64,000 bases of DNA from Oscheius sp. JU75. Lineage: Eukaryota > Nematoda > Chromadorea > Rhabditida > Rhabditidae. Shown here in pieces: positions 54,500 to 64,000 of this stretch (position 1 is its first letter; each line of letters starts with the position of its first letter). Location of the stretch: positions 7,668,501 through 7,732,500 of the forward strand of contig JASJZC010000006.1 of assembly GCA_037178855.1 (NCBI GenBank), written 5' to 3'. Under the pieces are notes generated by a model. That model saw only the letters and a list, made by a program, of their open reading frames with translations. It had not been told where the DNA came from and searched no databases. The translations under genes and the position numbers were made by a program.

Positions 54500-54620
54500 C
54501 GTGAACTGTGATATTTAAGATTTACGATGCTCTGAAAAGTTGTAGACCTGATTGAACTCTGCAACTTTGCAAAACATAGCTGATCTTGATTCTAACGTTT
54601 TCGAGCCGAAAAAGCCCTCT
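54500..54620. mobile_element. Family A palindrome
   Basis: GATGCTCTGAAAAGTTGTAG ... CTGCAACTTTGCAAAACAT, core 54525-54580; outer arm GAGCCGAAAAAGCC. Confidence 0.6.
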
Positions 54621-54649
54621 TGAAGTGGCTCTGGTTTGTTCAATAAAAA

Positions 54650-54790
54650 AGGTCACTACCGTAACCCATTTGTTTCGTGACTGGACCCACAAAGTGGGAG
54701 AGTCCTTTAACTAAAACTTGACTGAGTATTCAATATTGGCATGCTGAATGCGTCCCGCCACGGAAGCGTACGGGATACTGTGACAATAAC
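54650..54790 (+). repeat. Family D repeat copy
   Basis: GTCACTACCGTAACCCATTT, GTGACTGGACCCACAAAG, GAGTCCTTTAACTAAAAC, GACTGAGTATTCAATATTGG and GCTGAATGCGTCCCG. Confidence 0.6.
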
Positions 54791-54891
54791 ACACAAACAG
54801 CCAGAGACAGTAATTCAAACGGCTAAAATAAAACTGGTTCGAGGTACACGTTTATTATGCCATAATACATCCTGACCCATACTTTTGTACA

Positions 54892-56525
54892 TCACTTGGA
54901 GAATCCGTAGAGGGAGGGATTGATAAGCGTGATGAGGAACTGGAGGTCGTTGAACACATTCATTTTTGCCTGCATCATTCTGAAACATTTCTATTAGGTG
55001 TCATCAGTTAGAATCTGACTCGAAGGTTTCCCTGTCGATGTACTTCATGAGCGAGAGAGTGTTGTAGGGAAACCAACAGATGATGTGTGTGACCACAACC
55101 AGTAGCGTGGTTCGAAACACCTTGCTTCGTAGTTGTCTTCTCCAAGCCGGCACCTTGACCTGGGGGACTGGGGCTGAAAACAGTTGTAGAAAGGTAGAAG
55201 AGTAAACCAACCAGCACTGGGTCGTCTCGACGAGGGAGGAACAGTGATCATGAAGCGAGAAGGTCGCCGTACCGTGTCGACCAGTGGGGCTGACTTGATC
55301 CTCGTCCAGAAACGTCCCGTCGCATCGTTTTCCTTAAAAATACCTTGTGTGTAGCTAAACAAGAAGTTCAAAAAGCATTGTGAGTCCAGGGACCAAACTT
55401 TCCCTATGGTTAGACAATGGACACGCCTTTGAACAAACCTTTGTACTCAAGAGAGCCTCCTGAACGGTGGGTGCTACCAGACAGGTGTCCTCCTCATTCG
55501 TGTCCTTTCTCGTGGAATCCGTCTGGGTCTGGACACCCTGCAAAGAGTACTCCATCAGCTTGCAGGCGATGATTATGTAGCTGACGAGCATGATGACCAC
55601 GGGAATCCAGAACACGATCAGAAGATGTGATATAGCATAAGTGTTCGAGGCTGTGATGGTCATTATCGACTTCGGGTAGGGTGTGTCTGTCATGTTCCTG
55701 AAACAGTTCATAGCTCGGAACATTAAGCTTGACTACTTAAACAGATGGTAATACTGCCAGATGTCCGTGCACTGATACCACCCCTGTGGATGTTCGGGGA
55801 AGATATTAAAGCTGCGGAAGATGTAGAGCTGGGGCAGACTACAAAGAAATCCGATGACCCACGAGATGGTTACGATCAATTTGACGGGGTTGATCTAAAG
55901 CTGGTGATTCAATAGACAGACAAGAGGCCTACATGTTTGTGACCGCGCTGCATCTTGTTCGCGTTGATGACGTTCCTCAGCCGGTCGATGGCTATACAGA
56001 CCACGACGTTCGAACTGACGTACAGTGAGAAAGCTGACAAGAATTGGTAGGCTCGACATGTGAAATCCCCGAAGCGCCATTCGTAGGTGTACATCCACAT
56101 GAGTTTAATGAAGGCAACCAGGAGGAGGAAGATGTCGGAAATGTTCAGATTGATCTTGAGCAAGATGAACCCGCTCTGAAAAAGGGTCTTTTCATAATCC
56201 GTTCCCGTAGGAGCTTGACGAGTCCCGCCACAATTTTTCTAAGAAGCTGTGCGCTTTAACAGTGAATATTTCAACGTAAACGAACAAGGGGTCCTACAAC
56301 GAACACAATTCAAAGGACTATGGTCCAGTTGACTCATCTCTTTACCTTGACGCTATCCCTCGGCGTCCGTTTGAGCTCCATAAAGAGCTTTCTCAAGATG
56401 ATTACGTTGCTGGGAATGCCGACCGCGATCACAGAGAGCAGGTAGATCATTTCGACGTAGTCACTGAGCAGCGGCTCAGGGGGTGTTTGTCCGATTTTCT
56501 CCATCTCCGTCTCATGCGAGTCCAT
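54892..56525 (-). CDS. Peptide GPCR, GnRH/AKH-receptor-like (copy 2), tail-less
   Basis: Exons 56346-56525, 55933-56175, 55743-55894, 55439-55697, 55212-55332, 55020-55173 and 54892-54979 give 398 aa, all phases closing. TM1 VEMIYLLSVIAVGIPSN; TM2 KINLNISDIFLLLVAF; ECL1 TYEWRFGDFTC; TM3 VVVCIAIDRLRNV; TM4 IVTISWVIGFLCSLPQLY; TM5 FWIPVVIMLVSYIIIA; a long third intracellular loop; TM6 VVVTHIICWFPYN; TM7 LITLINPSLYG followed only by FSK and the stop, so there is no C-terminal tail or helix 8. Vertebrate type I GnRH receptors are the known precedent for tail-less family members. TACACTTTTAG two bases before the ATG is a probable trans-splice acceptor. Same strand and family as the gene at 48.4-50.7 kb. 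Confidence 0.92.
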
Positions 56526-57879
56526 ATCTAAAAGTGTATTGCGTGAGACAAGATGCTGGGGAAGGATGACCTCGGAATTAGTAACTTCTAAAAGGCCAAA
56601 GAAAGTTTTCGGAGGAGGGGGAAGTGACGAAGAGAGACTTGTGGAGAGAGAAACAGATGTAATTAAGAGGACACTCGAGAGCGACAAGAAAATAGTTGGA
56701 GTGGGAGTGGGTTTTTAAGCGAATTGTTGCTGTTTTGACTCTTTTTCCTAATTCTATATTGGAGGTAAGAGAGTAGGGAAAATAGCTAGTCACTCTGTAG
56801 CTAATTTGGCTACCGGTTGAAAGATGTGGTCTACAGCATATAACAAAACAATGGACAACCTTTCGTATTTTCGGCTATTACAGAAAGGGCTATGTAGTCT
56901 GGACTCTAACCGACTGACTGCGTTATGCGGTAAAAAAAAGTTGCGCCCAGTTTCTGCCGAGTACAAATTAGATATCTCGGACTTACTTGCTTTCTGGGGA
57001 GTGAACTATTAAAAAATAGGATAGGAACCAGCCGTTTCCGAGCCTTCAGTTTGCATTGGTGGCTGCGCCGCTTCGTAGTAACAATGGCTTTCAGTGGCTT
57101 TATTGGGACAAAAGTCAAGTTCTAGAGCGCACTTAAAGTTGACTTGCTACCCGATTTAGGCAATGACTGTTTTTGAAGAACAAAACTTCTGGACAATATA
57201 CTTGGCTTCTGTTTCGTGGACTCGGACAAACAAACAAACAAGCAGAGTCCGCCACAGAAGCCAACGTGCTTGAGATAGTAGAGATCTGGAAACGAGCACT
57301 TGGGTGACAAAAAGCGTCTCAACGCAAGAAGAAGTAATGAACTCGGATGTGGCAAGAGTCAACTTGATCTCTGAGCCCAATCCGCCTCTCAAAAAGATTT
57401 GCAACACTTTGTTGACCTATTACGAAACGCATTAGGTGTCTGTTTATCCCGGATTCCATACAAGCTATCCCGCAATCTTGGACCCGATCTTTTCATACTG
57501 TCCGTGTGCCCATCCAGTATACTTTTGGAGCTCTTCGTGGAACGTGGCTCTCCAATTAGAGCGAGAAACTTGGGAGAGTCTGGGACCTATGAATAAAAGG
57601 AGCTGGATCATCTCCCTATTTGCTCCGGGAGGGTGAGAGAGTCACGTGAAAGAGGAGAAGGAAGTGCAAAAGAATGAGAGGCTGAATGGGATACCACCTG
57701 GTAATGGACAGTTAATTATATCGAGCGGAGGCGAATTATTCATATTTCGAGGAACGTAAGAGAGAGATTCAAGTCTGAACAGTGGTCGAGAAGCCGAATA
57801 ACTGTAAACTTCCTAATGTAAGTCGTCTTAATTCCATGAAATTTCCTGTGTGAACTGTCTGCGGTCTTAAAAGGAGGTT
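56526..57879. other. Upstream region of GPCR 2
   Basis: No supported gene. A tRNA-like scrap occurs near 56900 (TCTAACCGACTGACTGCG). Presumed promoter sequence, with no distinct motif. Confidence 0.4.
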
Positions 57880-57990
57880 TATGATCTCAAGACGACATTT
57901 TCGGACTTCCTGATGTTCTGCAAAGTTGTAGCCCTTGGTCTGTTCTACAACATTACAGAACATCGGAAAATCCAGAAGCTAAATCCGTTC
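57880..57990. mobile_element. Family A palindrome
   Basis: TGATGTTCTGCAAAGTTGTA ... CTACAACATTACAGAACATC, core 57911-57966; outer arms CAAGACGACATTTTCGG and GAAGC. Confidence 0.65.
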
Positions 57991-60900
57991 CTGAGCAGTT
58001 GCCCAGTTACACCGAGCAAAAAATGGATGTCGTATTAATCGGGTCAGCTGCTCCGTTGCCTGGACATTCAAAAAGGAGTCAAAAATATATAGATAGCTGT
58101 AATAAACGTAGCACTCCTACTCGCAATTCATATAGACTGCGTATCGACAGGCAACTACAAATGTACTTTTTCATTTCGAGCTGATGCGCAAATCTAAGAG
58201 GAACTGGCTTCCCCTTGCCCCCACGTACCTTTGAAGGGTAGGTACTCAGACTGTCTACTAGATGTTTTAAGACCTCGCCCTATTGTACTCGGATGACTAA
58301 CAGTTCTCTGATCTCTTCATAAATTCAGTCAATTAGCAGCAGGCAATGATCGGACCGAGCGCAGAATCTCTCTCGGGAACGGGCATCATGAATTGATAAT
58401 CGGCTTCGGCTATTCACTGGATTTGATTTGATGAAGAAAAACTGTGTGCTGGACAAGTTTGCAGACGGGGAAAGAGCCGAAACCAGACGTTGATGATTCG
58501 AAACGCCCCCTCTCCTCTTTTGTTCATGGACTCGAATATGGCTGAAGAGAGAGTACGGGGCGGACAACCGGAAAGAGTGTCAGATATGAGGCCGAAGGTC
58601 TTCGCATATAGTGGCGGCAAAAACGTCTGGAGGGTCATAATCTGGGCTGGGAGAACAACATGTTCGCAGGCTTTGGGTATGAGAACTTGAGCCAATTTTA
58701 TGAGCGAATGGCGATCACATAACGAATTACGACTATCGTCTACTATCACCCCGATTTTTGCAAAAAATTGGTCTGGAAAAGTGACAGAAACAACGAAGCT
58801 GTGGTTATCGACAGTGCCGCTAACAATGTGTCGTATCAATATGTCTTTATCCGAAAACAGTCATTATTTGGCACAACTTTTGTCTTCAGATCATAGTTTT
58901 CTGTAATAGAAGCCAACCCTCCCAAATACGCAGTTTCTGCTTTCTCTTCTCTTTTCTAACTTGTACATGATTGTGATCCATCCTGAGTACGATAATTGTA
59001 GGTAGGAAATGAATATTTTTGAGTGGAATGAGAAAGGAAGCGCGAAGTATGAAACATGAAAAGCCCGAAAGTGCGCGCCAAAAGATTTGTTAACTTGAAA
59101 AACTTGTTTGCAGTTTGATTCCCTTTCTCTCTCCAGAACTCTTTAACCCCCTATGCCCACACAATAGTTTAGCCCCCAATTGAGTTGCTAAAAATGTTGC
59201 AAAGATCCTTGACCTTTGTGCCCCTCAGCTGGTCACGAATCTAAATCGAGCCCTGGCTCCAAATCAACGAACTTGTTCTCATCTCTTACGTATCCTCTTT
59301 TTGTATAAAGTAGGAGAGAGAAAAAAATGTAATCAGGCGCCGGGTGAAGCCGAAAGAAGTTGATTATAATGTGGGAACATATTGGCTCAATTCCCGTCAG
59401 CACAATCTCTGGATTAGGGGAGGAGATGTGCCCCTCTGACTCTATTTAAGAGTTACTAAGAGTGCCTGATAACTTTGGTGGGTCAGAAATTAAGCGAGGA
59501 AGATGGCGCAACTACTGCATAGTCAATTAGGGGGAAGTAGAGGTAACACTAGACAAGTTCACTTCTCGTCTCGGAACCGCGCATATTTTTCTTCAAAGAG
59601 GAAAGCCTCTTCAGACATTCGAACATAACCGAATCTTCGACCGAACGGGTGTGCAAAACTAAATGGAACTGGGTTTGAATAGGCAGCTGAAGGTAGCCCC
59701 TTGAATGGCTAAAGAACCCGTGGTCAAGAAGTGTATGGGCGGAAGAGTAAGTGGCATTCACGACTTTTGAACAGATAATCAAAATTGTGATTTCTCTGAA
59801 TCGACAAAAGTTCATTGCGGGACTAATTGACATACATACAAGATTCAATACCGTGCTTGAGAGGCTCTTTATCAGTTCGATGTTGAATTCTTAGGACTGT
59901 CAAAAAGTGTTAGACAAATAGGGGGTCGAGAGATGCAAGTACTGGTGAAACCATGCTCAGGAATGAACAAGTAATCAGAGTGGAACCAGCACTGAATTCT
60001 AGCGAGTCTAAAGAGAAGACTGTCGTTAGCGATTTGGGATCAAATTGCTAAGTTTTAGAATTTTCGCTGGCTATCTAACGTTTTATCGCTGAAGTTTTTG
60101 GTAGATTACTGTAGCGAGAAGCACTTCTCAGCCCCTTTCGCGCCAACATTTTGTGGTGGACAGTGTATGCAACTTCGTGATAGAATAAACCATATCACAC
60201 TAGCTCTAAAAGCAATGAACACCTATTCGACTAACGGCTGAGTCACATAGTAAGAAATCCAAGAAAACCAAGTCCTTGCTCCCCACAAAACCAGGCGTTC
60301 CTTAATGAGAACTACAAAAAGACGAGACACGGGAAACACGGCTCAAAAACAAGCAGAGCAATGGTGACCAATAAGCAGTATGTGCATTGAGAATGCCAAA
60401 AACTAAACAGAGAGGTCTTTGAGATGTTCTAAGAGTGTGCTTGGTGGGCAGCTTTTTGTCCTCTCCCTCTTCCCACCATTGACTCTTCTCGCCTGATTTG
60501 CCAAGAAGAACTGCCCCCGGAGCCGGAGGATGTAGTAATGTTGCGACGGAAGTGTGCAAGATTTATCTCTTATACTCATTACGAAGAAGACGAGATAGCA
60601 GAGAAGAGAGTTCACTAGAGAGTGCTAACCTAATTGAAAAGGGACACAATCAGATCGCTCGCTCGAAAAGAACATCCGGAAACCGAGGGAGAGTCCTGTT
60701 GACACGAAACAATGAACATTTTTGGACCCGAAAGAGAAAGGGGTCCGGTTTCAGACCATTAGGCAGCTAGTCCCAGCTAATAGATCGATTAGGAAATGAG
60801 CCTGAATAGGCGAACAGCGACTGGCGTGACCTAGTCACTGCAAACGCGAGATACTTTTAGAATCTTGTTAGACCCCTAAACTCGGTTTATTCTGCCGGTA

Positions 60901-62595
60901 ACTCGGAGATCTAAGGGAGCTGGAAGATTAAAAGAGGAATTTTCACGCTTTCCGAATAATAATGACTAAATTATTTGTTTATGGATGGGATGAGCGCGAG
61001 ATAACAACGGTGACACTCATTCGGGAGCGTATCCGAAGCTTCGTGATGTGTGCATCGGGAACCAAAATTGTATTTCAAATACTGTCAAGTAGGTTACGCA
61101 GCAGGTTTCGGCTTTCCAGCCATAAAGGAAGAGGCTAATTATTGAGAGAGATACCACGACAGAACAAGATTCACTGGTGCTCTAGGATGATCTAGTCTAC
61201 TTCAGGCTTCAACTCGTCCAAGTATAGCTTATAGGGACAGGTTCCGAAACAAGATAGACAACTTGACAGGACCAGGTGGTGGAAGACAAGTGAAAAGGGA
61301 CTGGCTAGCAGAGAGACAGACTGTAAGAGATATGACACGAGAACGACTGAAAGGAAGAAAGTTAAAGGAGACAGGCTGAACTAGAAAGAGAAAGTTCAGA
61401 TTACGACACTGAGTTGACAGAGCTAGAACGAGAATGGTTTGGAAGAGACAGGATGACTTTGTTAGCAACTAAACCTACAATAGTCGCCTATGAATTTCCA
61501 AAGTTCACAGTACCTTATGAATCACAATGTAGCACAAAACATTGAATACTCAACAAAGCTATTTCAAAGATTCCCCACCAATTTAGTCTTTCAAATTTCT
61601 GACTGAGTTACTAATTTTCCCACGTTTAATGTGCGTGAATAGGTTCAGCAACGAGAATCTTTACGGTCCGCTAACTTTTGGGATCCACTAAAGTGAGAAT
61701 TGTTGATCTTTTGTCACGGTCCAAATGAGTATAATAACCCAAAGAGTGATGAAAACGCCCCATTAAACAGGTGTAATTATGCTCATTGCCGAAATGAGTT
61801 TCACGCCCGCGGAACAAAAGGTCAACAGCAATAGAAATTGGAGACATATCGGAAGCCAGAAAGCAGACGGAGTAGGACTCAGAAACGAGATTAATTGAAG
61901 TCGCCTCCAAACTCCACTCAAAATTTTTGATGTCTGGTGTGGGAGGTTGCCCATTTTGGCAGAAGGTTAAAAAGGGGCACCTTCTGACGGAACACGACAA
62001 CGTAACTTATTAATAGATGGATGCTATACGCTAGGATAGACGGCTGAGGAATACTTCATTCAGAGCTCTCGGTAAAGCACTGTTCTCTGATCGTTGTTGG
62101 GTTCATTAACATCCTGTAAGCATTGAACAGGCATGAAAGCGGATCGAAATAATGTCATAACAGCGGGTCGTCATGGTCCAACTCGGAACGCCGCATAGTC
62201 TCGAGGAGCGTCTTCAAGAGTCCTTACTGTCGCGACAGAAGTACATTAGGGGTGCGAAGAGAACGTTTCTCCATTTGCGGGTATCGGAAGGTGGAAAATG
62301 AACACGGACACTTGATGACAGAATTCCACATTTTCCGTTTTTGCTTATCACATCAGATGGGACATCGATAGAGTCGAATGGATCAACACTCCGAGAGGTA
62401 AATTTTCTTTTTAAATAATTTTTAAACAGAAGGGAGAGCAGACTCTAGGAACGCGAAAGCAGAGTAGCCTGCTGGGAGGCAATAACAAAGTATTAATGTA
62501 ACAACTCCAAGAACAACTTGTTTACAAAAATGCAGCAATAAAAGTTGTTTCGGAACTGTTCTCTCGAAATTGACTCGAGTAGACTGCGACAGCAG
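57991..62595. other. Gene-poor interval, 4.6 kb
   Basis: No supported gene. The longest frame (58414-58839, minus, 141 codons) has no domain, no splice context and overlaps a frame on plus. GACAG-rich tract at 61220-61460 and a family D-like stretch at 61530-61690. Confidence 0.45.
61220..61460. repeat. GACAG-rich purine tract
   Basis: GATAGACAACTTGACAGGAC, AGAGAGACAGACTG, GGAGACAGGCTG and GAGTTGACAGAGC on plus; the same composition as the tracts in the VARS and OATP introns. Confidence 0.5.
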
Positions 62596-63583
62596 ATGTC
62601 CGACTCCGTTGTGCTCTCTACCAGTGCTTCGACGACGACGCCAAGAGGGCGCTACCTGATTGTGACCCAGCCAACCGAAGTTCGTGTCAGTCGTCGCCAA
62701 ATAACCAAGGAGGTCAGTCGAGTTCTGAGGTGTCCCGATGTCGTCGTTTCAATCATCAAGTCGTCATCGTCCAAGTGGAAACTGCCGAGTCAGCCAAATG
62801 GTTCTGTCTGCAGCATAACGGACGTCTCGAGGTTTCCGGCTGGCAGCTTCGCGTCGACACAACAGAGACCTTGGACCGCGTTTGGGAGGTCAAAGAGGGT
62901 CCGAGTCCGAAAAGAGAAGGTTCACGACCACCGTCCGTCTACGTCGCAGATCTCCGCGACATCTTCAACGAGTATCAGGAACTAAGTGTTAGTTTTCATT
63001 GCTTCTTCATATCCAGTTGATTTTGGCCAACTTACAAGCCGATAGACCCTATAGAAGTGCACAAACACGCAAAAATGTTGGACCCACAAGGGGGTCGAAC
63101 CCATTACCTTTGATTCGTAGTCGGACAACTTACCGACTGCGCTAAGAGGCAAAGACCTAAGACTGGGATAGGCTGCGACTTGCTGGAATATAACCATTTC
63201 AGAACTATGGTCGTGTCGTGGTAGTAGAAGACGGATCTCTGTTCTACGAAGATCCCGTGCCTCCTCCTGTACTGCCGGCCAGCTCGGAAGGACTGCGACT
63301 GGCGCCTCCCTACCACATTCTACCCAATACGCCCTTCTTTCGTTCGGCCCGAATCATCCCGCCACCGACGTACTCGAACGACGGCCTACCGACTCTTCAA
63401 CGAATCACCAATCGCTATTTGGCCAGCATGCAGATATTCGAGGAGAGAGAAGAACTCGGCTATCAGCAGTACTACGAACAGCAGACAACGATCCAAGCGG
63501 ACGAAGAAACTCGTTATCACAGCTCAGCCAATGCTCTACGCATCGCTCTCGGATGGACTCCGCAGCAAACTAGAAGAAACTAA
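62596..63583 (+). CDS. Protein with an RRM-like core and Pro/Tyr/Gln-rich C-terminus
   Basis: Exons 62596-62685, 62730-62987 and 63203-63583 give 242 aa with closing phases. The first part resembles a divergent RRM: RYLIVTQPTEV as strand 1, then VVIVQVETAESAKWFCLQHN and GWQLRV as strands 3 and 4. A second segment, SVYVADLRDIFNEYQ followed after a splice by NYGRVVVVED, looks like half of another. The C-terminal 120 residues are Pro/Arg then Gln/Tyr/Glu-rich (PPPVLPASSE, EERE, QQYYEQQ). The first acceptor (TTCTGAG) is weak and was chosen for frame continuity. The intron at 62988-63202 carries a SINE. AATAAA at 63685-63690. I do not recognise a named orthologue; RNA binding is inference. Confidence 0.65.
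63085..63155 (-). mobile_element. tRNA-Arg-like SINE copy in intron
   Basis: Minus strand CTTAGCGCAGTCGGTAAG (box A), CCGACTACGAATCAAAGG (anticodon arm, ACG) and TGGGTTCGACCCCC (box B). Opening GCCTCTT has no pairing partner at the 3' side, so it is not a tRNA gene. Confidence 0.75.
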
Positions 63584-63876
63584 CTTTCTCTGTTTTCACC
63601 GTCAGCATATTTCTGTTCAAGACGACACAAATGAAGCTTATTTTGAGGTATCTGGCTTTCGGGGGCTAAAAAACTCAAAAGCTGAATAAATCAAACATTC
63701 GTATCGATGTGTTTCAAGAGAAAGTAAAAGTCTTTGTCGCATGCGGGGGATCGAACCGGACCTTCTTAACCTAACCGACTGCTCTATTGGGCAAAGGTAG
63801 CGCGAAGTTTTTACCGAGTACTTGCGTACGAGGCCTGTTGGGCTGAAATCAAATGAAACAGACAGAAAACTTTCAG
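63584..63876. other. Intergenic with a SINE copy
   Basis: 3' flank of the RRM-like gene, then the SINE at 63733-63800; no gene. Confidence 0.5.
63733..63800 (-). mobile_element. tRNA-derived SINE copy
   Basis: Minus strand TTTGCCCAATAGAGCAGTCG then GTTAGGTTAAGAAGG and CCGGTTCGATCCCCCGC (box B). No acceptor stem. Confidence 0.7.
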
Positions 63877-64000
63877 ATATCTTCGGGTCAATGGTCTGGA
63901 AGCGTCGATGTTCGTCCCTGCTTCGACTCCTCGCGTCATCCGGCAACAATCCTGGTCGAAGCTCGCGACCGTGGCACAGGAGGACGTGGAGAGACCAAAG
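63877..64000 (+). CDS. Partial exon, probable cadherin-type protein
   Basis: AACTTTCAG is followed by a frame that stays open to the window end, about 41 codons. It contains SGSVDVRPCFDSSRHPATI and then LVEARDRGTGG; the last matches the cadherin-repeat pattern (V.A.D.G), where the Asp binds calcium. Only the acceptor and this exon are visible, so the family call is tentative. Confidence 0.4.
   Translation, partial: MSSGQWSGSVDVRPCFDSSRHPATILVEARDRGTGGRGETK

Larger units (their letters stand above)
51538..54891. other. Gene-poor interval between the two GPCR genes
   Basis: No supported gene in 3.35 kb. It contains a 19-nt direct repeat (CAGACCAGATTGAGTTCGT at 52861-52879 and 53107-53125), a SINE copy at 53930-54010, a family A palindrome at 54500-54620 and a family D copy at 54650-54790. 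Confidence 0.5.

Noticed and set aside
58414-58839. 141-codon open frame on minus
   Set aside because: It has no recognisable domain, no acceptor or leader, and overlaps an equally open frame on plus; one such frame is expected by chance in 5 kb.
61671-62000. 109-codon minus frame
   Set aside because: No domain, no splice context, and it begins in ordinary intergenic sequence.
63085-63155. Possible functional tRNA gene
   Set aside because: Boxes A and B are good, but the 5' GCCTCTT has no complementary 3' strand, so no acceptor stem can form; it matches other SINE copies.

Overview
This is a 64 kb eukaryotic contig, almost certainly from a nematode. The evidence is a nematode cuticle collagen, a DUF19 (T20D4.11-like) secreted protein, very short introns (many of 36-50 nt) mixed with long repeat-filled ones, and TTTYAG-type acceptors directly in front of several start codons, as expected for spliced-leader trans-splicing. 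I cannot name the species. All gene models below were spliced by hand from GT/AG sites and reading-frame continuity; most close exactly in frame, and unresolved junctions are stated.

Layout. 1-6.3 kb: a cysteine-rich microprotein, a DUF19 secreted protein, an F-box-like protein and a cuticle collagen, all on plus. 6.9-20.8 kb: three housekeeping genes head-to-tail on minus (PP2A scaffold subunit, then valyl-tRNA synthetase, then the cap 2'-O-methyltransferase CMTR2). 21.9-24.1 kb: complex I 51 kDa flavoprotein subunit (NDUFV1/nuo-1), divergent from the PP2A gene. 24.2-29.7 kb: gene-poor, with an RTE-like retrotransposon scar and several small palindromic repeats. 29.7-34.4 kb: an organic-anion transporter (OATP/SLCO). 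35.4-36.2 kb: an RRM protein on minus. 38.0-41.7 kb: a Na+/K+-ATPase-type alpha subunit whose site III residues are replaced. 41.9-43.3 kb: a 3'-truncated GT10 fucosyltransferase (minus). 45.5 kb: a 49-aa spliced gene. 46.5-48.5 kb: the 5' part of a thioester/alpha-2-macroglobulin-type protein, which runs tail-to-tail into a peptide GPCR (48.4-50.7 kb, minus). A related GPCR lies at 54.9-56.5 kb (minus). 57-62.5 kb is gene-poor. 62.6-63.6 kb holds a protein with an RRM-like core, and the last 124 bases open a probable cadherin exon.

The genes do not form one pathway. The most notable signals are (i) the pump with conserved catalytic and site I/II residues but Q923/D926/E953/E954 equivalents changed to R/A/F/T; (ii) a dispersed SINE family apparently derived from tRNA-Arg(ACG); (iii) at least four families of short palindromic, MITE-like repeats that sit in introns and intergenic DNA; (iv) GACAG-rich degenerate tracts in both orientations filling long introns; and (v) two gene fragments (TEP-like and fucosyltransferase) that are open but lack their 3' halves or ends.
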